A DNA stretch of 16,668 bases, taken from positions 1-16,668 of the forward strand of contig DIFG01000015.1 in assembly GCA_002419025.1 (NCBI GenBank), given 5' to 3'. This DNA comes from Deltaproteobacteria bacterium UBA5754 (GTDB taxonomy: Bacteria; Desulfobacterota; Dissulfuribacteria; Dissulfuribacterales; UBA5754). Every line of letters starts with the position of its first letter. The stretch's first letter is position 1. A program made the position numbers and the translations under genes. Shown here one piece after another: positions 14,450 to 16,668 of this stretch. The notes under the pieces are model-generated. The model saw only the letters and a list, made by a program, of their open reading frames with translations. It ran no database searches and was not told where the DNA came from.

Positions 14450-15210
14450 CAATCGCTCCGCTCAAGATAGAAGAAAAACTCCGTGTTTCCCTTGGCGCCC
14501 GGGATAGGGGATTGGGTAACCCCCTTCACATCCAGGCCGAGTGTTTGCGAAAAAAAGGACTCAAGATCGGAAAGGGTCTGTTGGTGAAGGGCTGGGTCAC
14601 GGACGACTCCGCCTTTTCCCACCTTTCCTTTCCCTACCTCGAACTGGGGCTTGACGAGGGGAAGGATGCCGCATGGGCCGGGGATATGGGAAAGTATGGC
14701 GGGAATGACGAGTTTCAGGGAAATGAAGGATGTATCCACGGTCACGAAAGATATATGGGCCGGCAGGGTTCCAGCTGGCATCTGACGGACATTCGTCCTT
14801 TCGTGGAGCTGGACCCGCGGATCCTGACGAAGCCTCCATGCCAACTGTCCGTAGCCTACATCGACGGCATGGACGGTCGATGCGCCGCGTCTGAGGAGAC
14901 AGTCGGTAAATCCGCCGGTTGAGGCCCCTACATCGAGACATGCGCGGCCTTCGACCTGGATGGAAAAATGATCCAGTGCATGTTCCAGCTTGACTCCGCC
15001 CCTGCTGACGTATGGATGGGGAGGGGTAACGACCTCAACGCATATCTCACGGGGAAACCGCGCTCCGGCTTTGTCGACCATGCGTCCCTGCACCCGGACC
15101 TTGCCGGCCCCTATGAGGGCCTGGGAGTGGTTGCGCGAGGGAGAGAGGCCCTTTTCCACGAGAAGCACGTCGAGACGCGAATGGGATGCCGACGCGGATT
15201 TATCGGTCAT
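14449..15210 (-). CDS. tlyA: TlyA-family rRNA (cytidine-2'-O)-methyltransferase
   Basis: Members of this family 2'-O-methylate cytidines of 16S and/or 23S rRNA using SAM; older annotations call them hemolysin A. The 253-residue product has an N-terminal S4 RNA-binding domain (about 11-70; RLDVLLVEKGLSPSRNHSQALI) and an FtsJ-like methyltransferase domain with SAM motif LDVGASTGGFTDCLL (92-106). Lys74 (SRGGVKLEHAL), Asp159 (VDTSFISL), Lys187 (LVKPQFEVG) and Glu244 (GNTEFFF) form the K-D-K-E set expected for 2'-O-methylation. It is the first gene of the tlyA-clpS-clpA-glgP run and has a promoter candidate at 15315-15343. GGAG lies 10 nt before the ATG. Whether it is the long (16S and 23S) or short (23S only) type cannot be read with certainty. 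Confidence 0.93.
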   Translation of the reverse strand: MTDKSASASHSRLDVLLVEKGLSPSRNHSQALIGAGKVRVQGRMVDKAGARFPREICVEVVTPPHPYVSRGGVKLEHALDHFSIQVEGRACLDVGASTGGFTDCLLRRGASTVHAVDVGYGQLAWRLRQDPRVQLHERTNVRQMPAGTLPAHISFVTVDTSFISLKLVIPAILSHIPGPCGILPLVKPQFEVGKGKVGKGGVVRDPALHQQTLSDLESFFSQTLGLDVKGVTQSPIPGAKGNTEFFFYLERSD

Positions 15211-15314
15211 GTTAAGAAATCTCCGACGTCAGGAAAAAAAGGCATTTCTCGGAATTCCTTTGTTGTGGTAAAAAATGATGCCGCTGAAAAAATCGAGCGG
15301 ACTTTTTGATCTGC

Positions 15315-15343
15315 ATCATATTGCAAAGGTTTTTTCAAGGCAA
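15315..15343 (-). promoter_or_regulatory. Candidate sigma-70 promoter for the tlyA-clpS-clpA-glgP operon
   Basis: On the minus strand TTGCCT (15338-15343), a 17-nt spacer and TATGAT (15315-15320): 4 of 6 and 5 of 6 matches. Transcription would start near 15308 and leave a leader of about 98 nt before tlyA. Confidence 0.5.
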
Positions 15344-15393
15344 TCGAACCTCCGAAGTACAAGGCCATCACCACTGAGGACACAGAGATCACA

Positions 15394-15420
15394 GCGAAAG
15401 GACCATTTTCGATGTTCCTA
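15394..15420. repeat. Fragment of the dispersed palindromic element, copy C
   Basis: These 27 nt match the right end of copy A (6007-6035) with one mismatch and two single-base gaps: GCGAAAGGACCATTTT, then CGATGTTCCTA. Upstream of it the similarity is lost. It sits 50 nt before the mrp start in the tlyA/mrp divergent spacer. Confidence 0.65.
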
Positions 15421-15469
15421 CGCATTATGCTCACGATAATATTACTCTTCAAGGAGGCAGATCCGACCC

Positions 15470-16540
15470 ATGTCCATTGACAAGGAAACCGTCCTTGCCG
15501 CGCTTGCCAGCGTCCAGGATCCGGAACTCAAGAAAAGTCTCGTAGACCTCGGCATGATTCACGATATCGAGATAGCGGGATCCGCCGTAAAGGTGACCGT
15601 GGCCCTTACCATGGCAGAGTGTCCCTTTAAGGATCGCCTTAAGGAGGATGTCCGATCTGCGGTCGCGGCAATAGAAGGTGTCACCGAGGCGAAGGTCGTC
15701 CTGACCGTCATGACGTCGGAAGAACGCGCCAGGATCTTCGGCAGGGAACCCGAAGAGATGGAAGGTATCAAGGAGGTCAGGAACATCATCGCAATCGGAA
15801 GCGGCAAGGGAGGGGTGGGGAAAACGACCGTGACCGTGAACCTTGCAGTAGCCCTGCATCAAAAAGGCTTCTCGGTCGGCATTCTCGACGCGGACATGCA
15901 CGGCCCCGACATCCCGATCATGCTTGGAATCTCGGAAAGACCTTTGGGTTCGGGCGGAATGCTCCTGCCACTCGAGCGTCACGGCATCAAGGTCATGTCC
16001 ACTGGAGTTCTAACGGGTGAAGGGACACCCATCGTTTGGCGCGGTCCGCTCGTAAACAAGGCGATCAAGGAATTTCTGGGGCACGTTCTGTGGGGTAAAC
16101 TGGATTTTCTTCTCGTGGATCTCCCTCCGGGTACGGGAGACGCAGCCATCACAGTGGCAGACGCAATCCCGCTTGCCGGTGTCATCATCGTGACAACACC
16201 CCAGAAGGTTTCTGTTTCCGATGTGCGCCGTTCCATCGGACTTTTTCACAGCAAAGACATTCCCATACTCGGAATCATAGAAAACATGGGCTCCATGCGG
16301 ATACGAACGGCCGATGGAGAAATTATGACCATTGACGTCTTCGGAGCCGGAGGAGGGGAAAAGATCGCCAAGGCATTCAAGGTCCCTTTTTTGGGAAGCA
16401 TACCCCTGGATCCTTCCATCAGGGAGGGAGGGGATGCGGGGCGCCCTCCGTCCCTCAATCTCGAGAGTGACGTTTCCCGAGTCTTTCATCAGATTGTCGA
16501 AAACATCATACCAAATCCCAGAATCAAAAAGACCTTATAA
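15470..16540 (+). CDS. mrp: Mrp/NBP35-family P-loop ATPase with N-terminal MIP18 (DUF59) domain
   Basis: Mrp (ApbC) proteins are dimeric ATPases that carry and deliver iron-sulphur clusters in the cytoplasm. The 356-residue product has an N-terminal MIP18/DUF59 domain (1-85; VQDPELKKSLVDLGMI, with AECPFKDRL at 49-57) and a deviant-Walker ATPase: IGSGKGGVGKTT (109-120), DADMHGPDIPIML (140-152), LLVDLPPGTGD (214-224) and TTPQKVSVSDVRRS (242-255). The expected cluster-binding CPxCG after IENM (269-273) is absent: the segment reads GSMRIRTADGEIMTIDVFGAGGGEK, and Cys51 is the only cysteine of the protein. AAGGAGG lies 12 nt before the ATG, a long spacing. It diverges from tlyA. The family call is firm; classical Fe-S carrier function is doubtful. 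Confidence 0.9.
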   Translation: MSIDKETVLAALASVQDPELKKSLVDLGMIHDIEIAGSAVKVTVALTMAECPFKDRLKEDVRSAVAAIEGVTEAKVVLTVMTSEERARIFGREPEEMEGIKEVRNIIAIGSGKGGVGKTTVTVNLAVALHQKGFSVGILDADMHGPDIPIMLGISERPLGSGGMLLPLERHGIKVMSTGVLTGEGTPIVWRGPLVNKAIKEFLGHVLWGKLDFLLVDLPPGTGDAAITVADAIPLAGVIIVTTPQKVSVSDVRRSIGLFHSKDIPILGIIENMGSMRIRTADGEIMTIDVFGAGGGEKIAKAFKVPFLGSIPLDPSIREGGDAGRPPSLNLESDVSRVFHQIVENIIPNPRIKKTL

Positions 16541-16608
16541 ACATGGCTCTTCGTCATTTCGTGTGGAATTTGATCGGTTTCCAGTGCGCAGTTGCATACC
16601 GCCTCGTC

Positions 16609-16628
16609 ATTCCGGCGGAGGCCGGAAT
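16609..16628. repeat. Short intergenic palindromic repeat at the window end
   Basis: ATTCCGGC, GGAG, GCCGGAAT: a perfect 8-bp stem with a 4-nt loop, in the context CGTC-palindrome-CCAG. This layout is that of the widespread 'TCATTCC...GGAATCCAG' intergenic repeats of proteobacteria. There is no T-tract, so it is unlikely to be a simple terminator of mrp. The rest of 16541-16668 shows no gene. Confidence 0.65.
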
Positions 16629-16668
16629 CCAGTATAGAACGTGAATTATGAAGCCGTGCGTCTATCTT

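Noticed and set aside
1..16668. Defence island, CRISPR, prophage, secretion or biosynthetic system
   Set aside because: All 13 genes belong to recognised housekeeping or metabolic families or paralogues. No cas gene, spaced direct repeats, integrase, toxin pair or reverse transcriptase was seen on either strand.

Overview
The window is a dense, GC-rich stretch of an ordinary bacterial chromosome with 13 protein-coding genes, short spacers and no tRNA, rRNA, phage gene, transposase or CRISPR array that I can recognise. The mix of genes (cobalamin synthesis genes, a ClpA/ClpS pair, a long-form GT35 phosphorylase, an Mrp ATPase, a soluble PAS histidine kinase) and the style of the dispersed repeats suggest a Gram-negative, probably anaerobic bacterium of the Desulfobacterota (deltaproteobacterial) type. 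That placement is an inference from gene content, not from a marker gene.

Layout from left to right. A copy of a dispersed repeat (19-100) is followed by an Smr-domain gene and thymidylate kinase on the plus strand, which overlap by 4 nt. The next block is on the minus strand and is transcribed leftwards: cbiA, cbiC and cbiL (cobyrinate a,c-diamide synthase, precorrin-8X methylmutase, C20-methyltransferase), then a PAS/HisKA/HATPase sensor kinase whose 3' end overlaps that of tmk. Upstream of cbiA is a repeat-rich spacer (5795-6032) that holds heptad repeats and the best copy of a 143-bp imperfect palindrome. A UvrA-like twin ABC ATPase of 815 residues (minus) follows, diverging from adk (plus). 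Adk converges on a tightly packed minus-strand operon, transcribed tlyA, clpS, clpA, glgP, whose genes overlap by 1 nt, are separated by 17 nt, and overlap by 4 nt. A divergent spacer with a promoter and a third repeat fragment leads to a plus-strand mrp gene, and the window ends in a short palindromic repeat.

How the genes work together. CbiL, CbiC and CbiA are three non-consecutive steps of corrin ring synthesis, so the remaining steps must be encoded elsewhere. ClpS and ClpA are the adaptor and unfoldase of N-degron proteolysis with ClpP, which is not in the window; they share an operon with an rRNA 2'-O-methyltransferase and a glycogen-type phosphorylase. Tmk and Adk are nucleotide kinases at separate loci.

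I do not see a convincing new multi-gene system. The items most worth a second look are the dispersed palindromic element, one copy of which carries an exact 20-bp palindromic insertion; a UvrA paralogue that appears to have lost the DNA-binding insertion domain; an Mrp protein with a single cysteine and no C-terminal CxxC motif; and a sensor kinase with Gln in place of the acidic residue after its phospho-acceptor His.
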